DNA of 64,000 bases from Haloprofundus salilacus (GTDB lineage: Archaea > Halobacteriota > Halobacteria > Halobacteriales > Haloferacaceae), in contig NZ_CP083723.1 of assembly GCF_020150815.1 (NCBI RefSeq), forward strand, positions 1,426,001 to 1,490,000. The letters run 5' to 3'. The notes below the pieces were generated by a model that saw nothing but the letters and a program-made list of their open reading frames with translations, had not been told where the DNA came from and did not search any database. This document shows, piece after piece, positions 1 to 8,317 of the stretch. Every line of letters starts with the position of its first letter. Position 1 is the stretch's first letter. Position numbers and translations under genes: made by a program.

Positions 1-549
1 AAGCTGTTTGAGCGTGTTCTGCGTTCGGTCGTCGTGGACCGTCGAGTCCATGCAGAACAGTCCCAGACCGTCGACGCTCTGAATTCGTCCCGTAAAGACG
101 TGGAGGAAGCGAAACACCGTCTGAAGGTTCGAGTACATCAGAAGCGTCGAGAGCGAGTGGACTGCGATGCGGTTCCGCGCGACGTTCTGCTCGGCGTAGA
201 ACGCCTGGAGAAACTCCGAGAGCTTGATACCGATGCCCGTCATGTCGACCGGCGACGAGGTGTACTTCACCCGGTCGTCGTCCCGCGCGTCGCCGACGCC
301 GCGCTGCCGGGTGACGCAGTCGACGACGGCGACTGGACGGTCGTCGTAGGCGATTCGCTCGCCGAACTCTTCGAGAACGCGCGTGGCGCTGTCTTTCGTC
401 GTTACGAAGATGCAGCCGTCGCCGGCACTGGCTCCGGATGCGAGGATGTCCAACGCAATCGTTCGCTTTCCGGTGAGCGGCGGACCGGAGACGAGAAGGT
501 TCGTTCCCGGTTCGACCTGCTCGTCGAGGACGGGTGAGAGGTCATACAT
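1..549 (-). CDS. RecA/KaiC-superfamily ATPase, partial (C-terminus beyond left edge)
   Basis: Open from an ATG at 549 to the left edge, giving the first 183 residues. Near the N-terminus is a Walker A loop, GPPLTGKRT (residues 22-30). A hydrophobic strand ending in Ser (IAVHSLSTLL, about residue 135) sits where KaiC/RadA-like ATPases carry Walker B. The start MYDLSPVLDEQVEPGTNLL followed by the P-loop is typical of haloarchaeal RecA-like proteins of the DUF7504/KaiC-like group, often linked to signalling or gas-vesicle-like regulators. The molecular role is unknown. The gene is cut by the window edge, so its full length and operon partners cannot be judged. Family assignment is from the P-loop and overall pattern. 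Confidence 0.72.
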   Translation of the reverse strand, partial: MYDLSPVLDEQVEPGTNLLVSGPPLTGKRTIALDILASGASAGDGCIFVTTKDSATRVLEEFGERIAYDDRPVAVVDCVTRQRGVGDARDDDRVKYTSSPVDMTGIGIKLSEFLQAFYAEQNVARNRIAVHSLSTLLMYSNLQTVFRFLHVFTGRIQSVDGLGLFCMDSTVHDDRTQNTLKQL

Positions 550-687
550 GCGCGCTGCTCACCACCAAGTGCACTGGTCGAGGATAGCGGTCAGCGTGGC
601 ACAATGCCTCACCCGGAGTCATAGGGTGATCTGACCATATAGTGTCCCGATATTATTCTTTTTGATTAGGTAGCATCTCCCTTTGGC

Positions 688-1536
688 TCACAGTAACGTC
701 GTCGCTCGACCGGCGAGAAACGCCCCCGCAGCCAGAAACATCCCGATTTTCAACCGCCGTTGTCCGGCGGCCGGGTCGCGGAACGACTGGACGGCCGCGC
801 CGAGCATCACCGCATCGGCGGGAACCACCAACACGAGGTAGACGATGCCGAGCGTGCCGTAGACGTACGGAACCGGACTCACGAGGATCGCGACTGCCAT
901 CGTGGCGACGCCGACCCACAGCGCCCGCCTCTCACCGACGACGATGGGGAGTGTCCGCAGCCCCTCCTCCCGGTCGCCGTCGACGTCCTCCACGTCTTTG
1001 ACGATTTCGCGGGTGAACGTAGCGACGGCCGCGAGGAGAAACAGGACGAACGCGTCGGCGGGGTCGCCCACAGCCGCCGCGCCGAACAGGAACGTGCTAC
1101 CGGTGAGATACGCGACGACGGCGTTGCCGACGCCGGGGAGCCCTTTGAACAGTTTCGTGTACGCGACCAGCGCCAGCAGGTTCGTCACCGCGATAGCGAT
1201 GGCGAGCGGCGGCAGCACTACCGCCGAGACAACCGCGCCGAGAAACAGCGCGACGCTGAACGCGAGCGCGCCGCCGGGGGAGACGGCACCGCGCGGAATC
1301 GCCCGGTCGGGGCGATTGATTCGGTCGATTTCGTGGTCGAAGTAGTCGTTGACCGCGTTGCCTGCCGCGGTCGCGCAGGCCGTCGCCGCGACCGCCGCCA
1401 ACGCTGCCCTCTGGCCGCCGAGTATCGCGTCCGGGGTGGCGATGAACGCGCCGGTCGCCGTCAGCAACGCCGCCGCAATCGTGTTGCCCGGTCGGGTGAG
1501 ATCGAGCAGACCGCGGAGGCGTTCGCCGAGAGACAT
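688..1536 (-). CDS. ubiA: UbiA-family geranylgeranylglycerol-phosphate geranylgeranyltransferase (DGGGP synthase)
   Basis: Protein of 282 residues, the usual length for archaeal UbiA prenyltransferases. It shows both Asp-rich Mg-diphosphate motifs: NAVNDYFDHEIDRINRPDR (about residues 60-80) and KDVEDVDGDREEG (about 180-192), with around eight hydrophobic membrane segments between and around them. Family knowledge: the archaeal enzyme adds the second geranylgeranyl chain to geranylgeranylglyceryl phosphate at the membrane, completing the core diether lipid. Other UbiA enzymes (menaquinone, haem O) are alternatives, but the motif spacing and the GDREEGLRTLPI segment fit DGGGP synthase best. It is monocistronic, with a TATA-like box about 28 nt before the start, suggesting a leaderless mRNA. 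Confidence 0.85.
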   Translation of the reverse strand: MSLGERLRGLLDLTRPGNTIAAALLTATGAFIATPDAILGGQRAALAAVAATACATAAGNAVNDYFDHEIDRINRPDRAIPRGAVSPGGALAFSVALFLGAVVSAVVLPPLAIAIAVTNLLALVAYTKLFKGLPGVGNAVVAYLTGSTFLFGAAAVGDPADAFVLFLLAAVATFTREIVKDVEDVDGDREEGLRTLPIVVGERRALWVGVATMAVAILVSPVPYVYGTLGIVYLVLVVPADAVMLGAAVQSFRDPAAGQRRLKIGMFLAAGAFLAGRATTLL

Positions 1537-1559
1537 AGCAGGGTCTGCTTCACCGGCGA

Positions 1560-1568
1560 TGATAAATC
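1560..1568 (-). promoter_or_regulatory. TATA-like box of the UbiA gene
   Basis: On the minus strand this reads GATTTATC. Its centre lies about 28 nt before the ATG at 1536, the normal spacing for a haloarchaeal leaderless transcript. Assigned from sequence and spacing only. Confidence 0.45.
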
Positions 1569-1599
1569 GCGCGGAGTGGGCGCGACGTCAAACCACGGA

Positions 1600-1607
1600 A
1601 TTTAAAT
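1600..1607 (+). promoter_or_regulatory. TATA box of tRNA-Arg
   Basis: ATTTAAAT, an A/T island in GC-rich DNA, centred about 30 nt before the mature 5' end of the tRNA at 1634. This is typical archaeal tRNA promoter spacing. Confidence 0.55.
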
Positions 1608-1633
1608 CTCACCCGGTGTTCGGTTATCGTGAA

Positions 1634-1708
1634 GGGCGCTTAGCTCAGTCTGGACAGAGTGCTTGGCTTCGGACCAAGTTGCCGTGGGTTCAAATCCTGC
1701 AGCGCCCA
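1634..1708 (+). tRNA. tRNA-Arg (anticodon TCG)
   Basis: A 75-nt cloverleaf. The acceptor arm GGGCGCT (1634-1640) pairs perfectly with AGCGCCC (1701-1707), and the discriminator base is A1708. The D-arm contains TAGCTCAGTCTGGACAGAG, the anticodon stem-loop is CTTGG-CTTCGGA-CCAAG giving anticodon TCG, and the T-arm has GTGGGTTCAAATCCTGC. It has no intron and no encoded CCA, as usual in haloarchaea. A decayed copy of its 3' end lies about 100 nt downstream, a sign of past integration here. Confidence 0.95.
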
Positions 1709-1778
1709 TCGAATTCTGTCGCGAACTACGTGGGTGACTGACGAGAGTATCGCGAAGGATTTGAACGAGACCGAGGTT

Positions 1779-1793
1779 CTGCGCGAAGCGCAG
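1779..1793. repeat. Perfect inverted repeat, 6-bp stem with 3-nt loop
   Basis: CTGCGC-GAA-GCGCAG, between tRNA-Arg and the partial tRNA copy. It could form a small RNA hairpin or be part of an old recombination site. There is no direct functional evidence. Confidence 0.5.
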
Positions 1794-1806
1794 GTTCTCA
1801 GGCGTA

Positions 1807-1826
1807 GTTCACAATCCCGCAGCGCC
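1807..1826 (+). repeat. Degenerate copy of the tRNA-Arg 3' end (possible attachment-site remnant)
   Basis: GTTCACAATCCCGCAGCGCC matches the T-loop/acceptor end of the tRNA at 1634-1708 (GTTCAAATCCTGCAGCGCC) with one inserted and one changed base. Integrases of archaeal mobile elements often target the 3' half of a tRNA and leave a partial duplicate. The duplicate here is close and no integrase gene is visible, so any element has gone or never lay between the copies. Confidence 0.5.
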
Positions 1827-1875
1827 GCTTGTAGCATTCGCCCGGAGTTCGTTCGTGTTCGATTCCCAGTCGCGT

Positions 1876-2754
1876 TCAGTCCTGGTCGGGAGTCTCCGAA
1901 TCGGCTCGAAATTCGTCCGCGTACTCTTCGACGAACGTCCTCATCTTTCGCGGCTCCCGACCAAGAATCCGGCTCGTATCGTCAGTCACGCGAGCGGCTA
2001 ATCCGAGACGTGCGGTGGTGTAGATGCCACCCATGAGCGCGATGAACGCCAGTGAGTTCCCACGCCGTCGCATCCGTACTCCGAATTCCAACAGAGACGG
2101 CTTCGGATACGTAATCTGCCTATCGAGTACGCGAGTGAAGACGGCAGCCACCTCCGTGTAGCCTACAGCTTCGGACCCAGTGAGATCGTAGGCGTGGTTT
2201 TCGTGTCCGCGTTCGGTCAACACGGTCGCGCCGGCCTCGCCCAGGTCGCGTGCGTCGACGAAGCTGGTCTTCCCGTCGCCAGCGGGTACGAAAATTTGGT
2301 TATGTTCGACGATATCGGCTCGGTGAACTTCGAGGAAGTTCTGCATGAAGAACGACGCTCGGAGGAGCGTATAGTCGGCTTCCGTCGCCATGATTCGCTT
2401 CTCGATCCGGTGATGCGGAATGAGCACGTTCCTCTCTGCACCAAGCGTCGAGAGGTATACAATGTGGGCGACGCCGACACGGGCGGCCGCCTCTGCGAAC
2501 CTCCCGACGGTTTCTGCATCGACGGTGGGTGGGCGGACGAGGAAGAGGCCGTCAACGTTAGCCAGCGTCGACCCCCACGCCTCGGGTTTTTCGAAGTCGA
2601 ACTCCACGACATCGGCAGTCTCCGGCACACGTCTCGACGAAGCATCGGGGTTGCGGAGACCGACGCGCACAGTCGCGGGTCGGTCCGAAAGCGTACTGAC
2701 GACGTGTCGACCGACGGTTCCCGTCGCTCCCGTGACGAGGACAGCTTTCGTCAC
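1876..2754 (-). CDS. NmrA-like atypical SDR, NAD(P)-binding protein
   Basis: Protein of 292 residues with a Rossmann nucleotide-binding start, VLVTGATGTVGRHV (residues 5-18), matching the TGxxGxxG motif of atypical short-chain dehydrogenases. The middle (LFLVRPPTVDAETVGRF, IVYLSTLGAER) resembles NmrA/HSCARG and NAD(P)H azoreductase-like proteins. These bind NAD(P)H and act as redox sensors or as reductases of quinones or nitroaromatics. The usual Tyr-x3-Lys pair of classical SDRs is not evident. Its codons are less GC-rich than those of its neighbours and it lies next to a tRNA with an att-like remnant, so acquisition by transfer is possible. Substrate unknown. Confidence 0.75.
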   Translation of the reverse strand: MTKAVLVTGATGTVGRHVVSTLSDRPATVRVGLRNPDASSRRVPETADVVEFDFEKPEAWGSTLANVDGLFLVRPPTVDAETVGRFAEAAARVGVAHIVYLSTLGAERNVLIPHHRIEKRIMATEADYTLLRASFFMQNFLEVHRADIVEHNQIFVPAGDGKTSFVDARDLGEAGATVLTERGHENHAYDLTGSEAVGYTEVAAVFTRVLDRQITYPKPSLLEFGVRMRRRGNSLAFIALMGGIYTTARLGLAARVTDDTSRILGREPRKMRTFVEEYADEFRADSETPDQD

Positions 2755-3096
2755 TGTTCATGCACCCAGCAGACGAGCAATCAGGCTGCTTCGTACCCGA
2801 AACGCCGGGACGAACACTCGGCGGCGACCACTCCGTACCGTTGACATCGGTTCAGACACGCGCTTCGGTACAGATTTCAAGCTATTATACTCTCGACTCC
2901 GCGGTGTCCGCCTCGGTCGGGAGCTGACAAGCCTGCTTGGACGGACTCGCGCACTGACGATTCAGTACCGACCGTGTCGTCTCGTCCTCATCGTACCAAG
3001 CCGGTCGAATCCTGTCAGAGGGGGCGAACTCACCGGAACCGACCGACTCCTCGGGGAGTCATCCACGTCGACATCGAAAGCCCGACGACTCTCGGC
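2755..3096. other. Intergenic region without a recognisable gene
   Basis: This 342-nt stretch lies between the NmrA-like gene (upstream side) and a small membrane-protein gene. Open frames exist in it but none has a recognisable protein or typical haloarchaeal codon use. A short AT-rich island near 2880-2893 (GCTATTATACTC) is the only promoter-like signal. It may be a decayed gene or spacer at a former integration site. Confidence 0.4.
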
Positions 3097-3321
3097 TCAG
3101 TACCGCGCTCGGAACAGATACTGCCCGAGGACGACGACCGAAAAAACCAACAGTACGATAGAGACGCCCCACAGCGCCGGATATCGCAACTGATGGACGA
3201 ATAGCTCGTAGCCCGCCAGCAGCGTGCCCAGAATCCACAGCGTTGCGCCGACGTACGGCGCGTCGACGGGACGAAAGCCGGACGCCGAAGCGAGCACTTC
3301 GGTCGGGTCGGAACCGTTCAT
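3097..3321 (-). CDS. Small two-helix membrane protein, unknown function
   Basis: From the chosen ATG at 3321 (MNGSDPTEVL) the protein has 74 residues, with two hydrophobic spans: YVGATLWILGTLLAGYELFV and the segment around LWGVSIVLLVFSVVVLGQYL. It ends in RARY. The frame remains open upstream to an ATG at 3375, but that extension is Arg-rich and basic, unlike haloarchaeal coding sequence, so the inner start is preferred. No enzyme motif is visible and its neighbours do not suggest a role. Confidence 0.55.
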   Translation of the reverse strand: MNGSDPTEVLASASGFRPVDAPYVGATLWILGTLLAGYELFVHQLRYPALWGVSIVLLVFSVVVLGQYLFRARY

Positions 3322-3469
3322 TCGATGTTCCCGTCTCCGAGAGCGCCTGTGTAGCTCTTTCGATGCCGAACGCATCGTTCGGTGACGATGACACTACCCG
3401 ATACCTGACCCTCGGTTAAGTTGTGCATACTATTGCCTCTCCGGAGTCTCCACCGACCGGGGAACCAAC

Positions 3470-3835
3470 ATGCCCCAAGCACGAAATAGCGGAGACGGAC
3501 GAAGTGACGCTCGTCAGTCCGGCACCGCCGACAACCGAGCGACGGCCGACGACTCGGCCGACGCCCGCGCGTCAGCGACTACCGAACGACGGACGGAGCG
3601 ACCGGGTGCGTTCGAACGCATGTCGTCGTGGTTCGCGGAGGCGGCTCTTCGGAGCGGTCTCGCGATCATCGGCTTCGTCTTGCTGCTGTTCGCACTCGGA
3701 CAGGCCGTCGGCTTCGACCTCTTAGGGGTCGTCGCCGACGCCTTGACGTCTCAGACCGGCCAGTGGCTCGTCGTCGCCCTGTTCGCGGTGTTCATCATCG
3801 CGGCGGCGGCGCAGCGCGGTCTCCCGAGCCGGTAA
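3470..3835 (+). CDS. Small membrane protein with polar N-terminal tail, unknown function
   Basis: Protein of 121 residues. The first about 50 are low-complexity and rich in Asp, Ala, Thr and Arg. Two hydrophobic helices follow (residues about 62-82, GLAIIGFVLLLFALGQ; and about 97-114, WLVVALFAVFIIAAAAQ), and the protein ends in RGLPSR. This layout, a disordered tail plus two helices, is common in haloarchaeal envelope proteins of unknown role. It is transcribed alone, upstream of the esterase gene. Confidence 0.6.
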   Translation: MPQARNSGDGRSDARQSGTADNRATADDSADARASATTERRTERPGAFERMSSWFAEAALRSGLAIIGFVLLLFALGQAVGFDLLGVVADALTSQTGQWLVVALFAVFIIAAAAQRGLPSR

Positions 3836-3920
3836 CGCTCCCTGTTTCGGCTTTTTCGACGTGATACTCCGACGACTAAGATACCCCGACGACTAAGAGC
3901 GCCGCCCGCGAGCGCGAGGT

Positions 3921-4892
3921 ATGCGAGAGAGACGAGGCGCGCTCGACCCGCAGGCCGAAGCCGTCGTCGACGGTATCGAGCGACTGGGCGTCCCCGAGTG
4001 GCGCACGATGTCGGTCGACTGCGCCAGACGCGTCGAGGACGACCTCTTCACGCCCGAGGGGCCGCCGAACGACGACGGCATCGAGTTCGTCCGCGACCTG
4101 GCGTTCGAGGGTCCCGACGGGGAGGTACCGATACGCGTCTACCGACCGGACGGGGAGGGACCGTTCCCGACGCTCGTCTACTACCACGGTGGCGGGTGGA
4201 CGCTCGGGACGCTCGACTCCATCGACGGCGTCTGCCGCGCGTTCGCTCGGCGCGCGAACTGTCTCGTCGTCTCCGTCGACTACCGCCTCGCGCCGGAGCA
4301 TCCGTTTCCCGCCGCCGTCGACGACGCTTACGCCGCCGTCGAGTGGGCCGCCGCCAACGCGGAGACGTTCGACGGCGACGCCGGCTCTGTCGGGGTCGCC
4401 GGAACCAGCGCGGGCGGGAATCTGGCCGCCGTGACGGCGCTTCGCGTCCGAGCGTTCGACGGACCCGAACTCGCCCACCAGACGCTTCTCTACCCGATGA
4501 TAGAGCGGAACTTCGAGCGCGACTCGTACGTCGAGAACGCCGAGGGGTATCTGCTCTCCGCGCGCGACGTTCGCTGGTTCTGGGAGCAGTATCTCCGCAG
4601 TCCAGTCGACGCGTACAACCCCTTCGCCGCGCCGATTCGGGCGTCGGACCTCTCTGGGCTCCCGCCGACGACGGTGGTCACCGCCGGGTTCGACCCGTTG
4701 TGCGACGAAGGAGTCGCGTACGCCGAACGACTCTCGGAGGCCGGCGTCGCCGTCGAACGCCGCCACTACCCCGCGATGATCCACGGTTTTCTCAGCTTGA
4801 CCGACGACGTGGACGTCGCCGACGAGGCGATGGATGCGGTGGCGGAAGACGTTCGCAGCGCGCTCGAACGGAAGTCGGGAGAAAGGGAGTAA
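3921..4892 (+). CDS. HSL-type (family IV) alpha/beta hydrolase, carboxylesterase
   Basis: Protein of 323 residues with all hallmarks of the hormone-sensitive-lipase group. The oxyanion motif HGGGW is at 89-93, the nucleophile Ser163 sits in GTSAGG, Asp258 in AGFDPLCDEG, and His288 in the IHGF motif near the C-terminus. These enzymes hydrolyse short acyl esters in the cytoplasm. There is no signal peptide. An upstream helical cap (residues 1-60) is present, as in archaeal family IV esterases. It stands alone, convergent with the TRAP permease gene (12 nt between stop codons). The natural substrate cannot be told. Confidence 0.88.
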   Translation: MRERRGALDPQAEAVVDGIERLGVPEWRTMSVDCARRVEDDLFTPEGPPNDDGIEFVRDLAFEGPDGEVPIRVYRPDGEGPFPTLVYYHGGGWTLGTLDSIDGVCRAFARRANCLVVSVDYRLAPEHPFPAAVDDAYAAVEWAAANAETFDGDAGSVGVAGTSAGGNLAAVTALRVRAFDGPELAHQTLLYPMIERNFERDSYVENAEGYLLSARDVRWFWEQYLRSPVDAYNPFAAPIRASDLSGLPPTTVVTAGFDPLCDEGVAYAERLSEAGVAVERRHYPAMIHGFLSLTDDVDVADEAMDAVAEDVRSALERKSGERE

Positions 4893-4903
4893 GAGGCGAG
4901 CGT

Positions 4904-7018
4904 TTACTCGCGGTCCGTCTGTCCGGCCTTCGGTGCAGAGCGCCCCGAGAGTCCGAACACCGAGCGAATCGTCGCGATGGGTTTCGGTCGCCCGACGCTC
5001 GACTGGACGACATACATCAAGATAGCGGCGCCGACGGCGGCAAACTGCACGGTCCGCGAGGGGTGAAGCATCGCGAGCACGCCAGTCGCGAAGAACGCGA
5101 TGCGCGCGCCGAGAGTAATGGGTCGCCCGAACGCGAACCGGTAGTTGATGCCGTGGATGATGGCCACCGCGCCGAGCAGCGCGAGCGCCCCGGACGTGAG
5201 CGACAGCGAGTCGAACTCCGAGGAGACGATCTCGGGGTGATAGACGAACACGAACGGGAGCACGAACAGCGGCGCGGAGATTTTGATCGCCTCCACGCAA
5301 CTCTTCCAGAAGTCGCCGCCCGCGATCCCGCACGCCACCGCGACACAGGTCGCGATAGGCGGCGTGAGTCCCGCGAGGATAGCTGCGTAGAAGACGAAGA
5401 AGTTGCTGGCGAGTTCGGGTAGGAAGAACTGGTTGGTCAGCGTCGGCGCGATGAGCAGCGCGACGATGGTGTAGGACGCCGTCGTCGGCATCCCCAGTCC
5501 GAGGACGATACAGATGATCATCGCGAGGATGGCGGCGAACAGCAACACGCCGCCGGAGAGGTCCATCAGCGTGAGCGAGATGGCCGTCGGGACACCCGTC
5601 GTGGTGAGGATGTCGACGACACCGTTGATGGCTGCGAGGATGATGGTCACCGGTGCGAGCACGATGACACCCTCGCGTGCACCGTTGAGCGTCTCCCAGA
5701 CGACGCGCAGGACTGCTTCAACCGGAGTCTCGTCGGCCACGCCGACTGCGGCCTGCACGATGGGGATGAGCGTGCCGGTGAGCAGCATCGCGGTGGCCGT
5801 CCACAGCGCCGCAGTCATCACCGTCACCTGGATGATGCCCAGCAGGTAGATGAGGATGGCGAGCGGGAGGCCGTACTTCACTACCTCCGTGAGGAACTCG
5901 GCGCGGGGCATCGGCTCGGAGATGAGTCGCTCGGGATCGGTGTTGTCGAGCTGGGGGACGGAGACGTAGTGGACCGCCACGAAGATGGTCACGCAGAGGA
6001 TGACCGCCGGAATCAGTCCGGCGACGATGACGTCCGCGTAGGTGATCCCCGTGATGAGCGAGGCCATGATGAACGCGCCCGCGCCCATCACCGGCGGGAG
6101 CACCTGTCCAGCCGTCGACGCGACCGCCTCAATGGCGCCCGCAGTCTCTGGTTTCATGCCGTTTCGCTTCATCAGCGGGATGGTAAACGAACCGGTCATC
6201 CCCGCGTTCGCGGTCTGGCTCCCGTTGACGGAGCCGATGACCGCACTCGAGAGCACCGCGGTCTGTGCGATGCCGGAGTCGATGTACCGCGCGGAGCGGA
6301 ACGCGATCCGCATGATGAGGTCGAACGCGCCGTACGCCTTCAGGAAGCCGGCGTAGAGGAGGAACAGCGCGATCCACGCCGCGACGAGTCGCGTCAGGAA
6401 CCCGAAGAAGCCATCGACGCTGATGACGACCGTCCGTAGGATGCGCTCGATGCCGAGACCGCCGTGTTCGAGCGGTCCGGGGGCGTACATCCCGAAGTAG
6501 CCGTAGGCGAAGCCGGCGAGGACGACGATGAGGAACGTCTGGCCGAACGACCGCCACGTGAGGTAGATGATGACGATACTGAACGCCGCGGCCATGACGT
6601 ACTCGTTCGGCAGTGCGCGCCCGGCGCGGTCGATGGCGACCGCCTGGTAGTTGACGAACAGGTAGCCACAGGTCCCGGCGACGACGACCGACGAGATTGA
6701 CAACGGAACCGTGTCGACGAGGTTCTCGCGGCTGAACGCGCGTTTCAGGTCCGCGCCGAACCGCTCCCGTCCGCCGCCCGCAAGCGACATAATCTCCATG
6801 AAGATGTACAGTTCGAGGATTCCGCCGAGGAAGAGGACGCCGTACTGTCCGCGCGGCATCATCTGGCTGTAGGCGTACCAGATGACCACGCCCCAGAAGA
6901 GGACCGAAAATAGGATGAAGACGTTGCGCATCGACAGCAACTCGGCGTCGCCCGGTTGCTCCTGGTCGATTTTGTTTTCGGTACTCGGTTCGGCGCCGCT
7001 GACGTTCGCCCCGCTCAC
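4904..7018 (-). CDS. TRAP transporter fused permease (DctQ-DctM type, TAXI class)
   Basis: Large membrane protein of 704 residues. After a polar N-terminal stretch come about four helices of the small-permease (DctQ-like) part, then the 12-helix DctM part with conserved segments such as SAVIGSVNGSQTANAGMTGS and LGLGMPTTASYTIVALL. Fused permeases of this length partner with TAXI solute-binding proteins, and one is encoded 107 nt upstream on the same strand. Family knowledge: Na+-driven, high-affinity uptake of organic acids. The small DUF1850 subunit often found between the two genes is absent. The context points to import of the substrate of the CoA-ester enzymes encoded upstream. Confidence 0.92.
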   Translation of the reverse strand: MSGANVSGAEPSTENKIDQEQPGDAELLSMRNVFILFSVLFWGVVIWYAYSQMMPRGQYGVLFLGGILELYIFMEIMSLAGGGRERFGADLKRAFSRENLVDTVPLSISSVVVAGTCGYLFVNYQAVAIDRAGRALPNEYVMAAAFSIVIIYLTWRSFGQTFLIVVLAGFAYGYFGMYAPGPLEHGGLGIERILRTVVISVDGFFGFLTRLVAAWIALFLLYAGFLKAYGAFDLIMRIAFRSARYIDSGIAQTAVLSSAVIGSVNGSQTANAGMTGSFTIPLMKRNGMKPETAGAIEAVASTAGQVLPPVMGAGAFIMASLITGITYADVIVAGLIPAVILCVTIFVAVHYVSVPQLDNTDPERLISEPMPRAEFLTEVVKYGLPLAILIYLLGIIQVTVMTAALWTATAMLLTGTLIPIVQAAVGVADETPVEAVLRVVWETLNGAREGVIVLAPVTIILAAINGVVDILTTTGVPTAISLTLMDLSGGVLLFAAILAMIICIVLGLGMPTTASYTIVALLIAPTLTNQFFLPELASNFFVFYAAILAGLTPPIATCVAVACGIAGGDFWKSCVEAIKISAPLFVLPFVFVYHPEIVSSEFDSLSLTSGALALLGAVAIIHGINYRFAFGRPITLGARIAFFATGVLAMLHPSRTVQFAAVGAAILMYVVQSSVGRPKPIATIRSVFGLSGRSAPKAGQTDRE

Positions 7019-7125
7019 ACGACGTCACCTCCGACGCTCTCTGTCGATTCTCCGCACTGCCGCTGGTCGTCGTTTTCGTGTGTATGCATTGTTCCTGAGA
7101 TGTTCAAAAACGGGTTGTTACGAGG

Positions 7126-8205
7126 CTATTCGTTCGTTTCGCCCTTCGTCCACTCGTCGTTCCAGACGTCGTTCTCCTCCCAGTATTCGGCGACGCCGGG
7201 GTGGACTTCGAGGTCCGGAATCACCGCCTGCGTCATCGACTCGACGCCGGAGTGGTCGAGCGCGGTCGGGTCCGACTCCTGGATGGCCTCCCAGTGTTCG
7301 CTTGAGAGGCGAGCGACCTCCTTGGTCGCTCCCGCCGGGACATCGGGACCGAACGCCCACTGACCGGCGAGCGCCCATGAGGTGACTTTGTCGGTCACCC
7401 GCGTCACGTCCTGCTCCCAGCCGTACGGTTCGAACTCGGTGAGGAGCGCGCCGGGGGTGTCCTCGATGGCCTGTCGGAAGTTGTCGTCGACCTCGATGGC
7501 GTAGAGCTCGCCGTTGCTGCGCACGTCGACCTCTTGCACCCAACTCGAGAGTTCCTTCCCGTTGGCGCCGTAGATACAGAGTGCGTCGGCTCTGCCTTCT
7601 TCGACGGCACCGGCAATGTCGCTCGTGTCGAGGTTGAGGATGTCGTTCTGCTCCCAGAGACCCGCTGTCCGGATGACCTCCTCGGTCAGCAGTCGCGTAC
7701 CGAAGCCGGGTTGGATGGGATAGATAGTGTAGCCGCCCTCCGCGAGGTCGGCCGTCGACTCGATACCCGACCCCTCCATCGCGACCCAGTAGATCTCGAG
7801 GCTGGTGAAGATGAACCCCTGCATCGGCATGCTGTCGACAGGGTCGTCTGCGAACGGTCCCTCCTCGTTCATCGCCTTCGACAGCGAGTTGTTGTCGACA
7901 CCGATGCTCGAGAGGTTCCCACCGTCGAACTCGTAGAGGTTCGCCGTCCACCCGTCGGTCACCTGCACCGAGATGTCGAGGATGTCGCTGTGCTGACTCG
8001 CCGCCCGTGCCAGCGCCTGCCCGGCCTGCTGCGTGGAACTTCCGGACGACGTCCCGCCGATGACGATCTCGTAGCTCTCTCCGTCTCCGCTCCCGTCACC
8101 GCCACCGCCGCCGCCGATATCGGTACAGCCGGCGACACCGATTACACCGAGGGTTGTCGCCCCTTTGAGTACGTCACGTCTGTTGATACGCTGGTCGTCA
8201 GTCAT
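7126..8205 (-). CDS. TAXI-family TRAP transporter solute-binding lipoprotein
   Basis: Protein of 359 residues. It has a twin-arginine lipoprotein signal (RR at 9-10, hydrophobic stretch, lipobox GVAGC with Cys27), then a Gly/Ser-rich linker, so the mature protein is lipid-anchored outside the membrane. The body carries TAXI features: IVIGGTSSGSSTQQAGQALA near the N-terminus and a long alpha/beta region similar to type II periplasmic-binding folds. It delivers an organic anion to the fused permease encoded next. A strong TATA box 27 nt before the ATG shows that the transport pair has its own promoter. Ligand not determinable from sequence. Confidence 0.92.
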   Translation of the reverse strand: MTDDQRINRRDVLKGATTLGVIGVAGCTDIGGGGGGDGSGDGESYEIVIGGTSSGSSTQQAGQALARAASQHSDILDISVQVTDGWTANLYEFDGGNLSSIGVDNNSLSKAMNEEGPFADDPVDSMPMQGFIFTSLEIYWVAMEGSGIESTADLAEGGYTIYPIQPGFGTRLLTEEVIRTAGLWEQNDILNLDTSDIAGAVEEGRADALCIYGANGKELSSWVQEVDVRSNGELYAIEVDDNFRQAIEDTPGALLTEFEPYGWEQDVTRVTDKVTSWALAGQWAFGPDVPAGATKEVARLSSEHWEAIQESDPTALDHSGVESMTQAVIPDLEVHPGVAEYWEENDVWNDEWTKGETNE

Positions 8206-8226
8206 GCGGAACGTAAATTATTGTTC

Positions 8227-8237
8227 CTTTATTTAAG
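8227..8237 (-). promoter_or_regulatory. TATA box for the TRAP-TAXI transport operon
   Basis: On the minus strand CTTAAATAAAG, centred about 27 nt before the ATG at 8205, in an AT-rich patch. The spacing predicts a leaderless transcript covering the binding protein and permease. Confidence 0.6.
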
Positions 8238-8317
8238 CCTGCCGTCCTCGTCAGTTTCTTCGGGGATTTCACCCCGTCAACGGCCGCGATTTCTTCGCTT
8301 CCGAGTGAACCGTCATG

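Noticed and set aside
3876-5333. Long minus-strand frame opposite the esterase
   Set aside because: Overlaps the esterase fully and the TRAP permease partly; Arg-rich without motifs.
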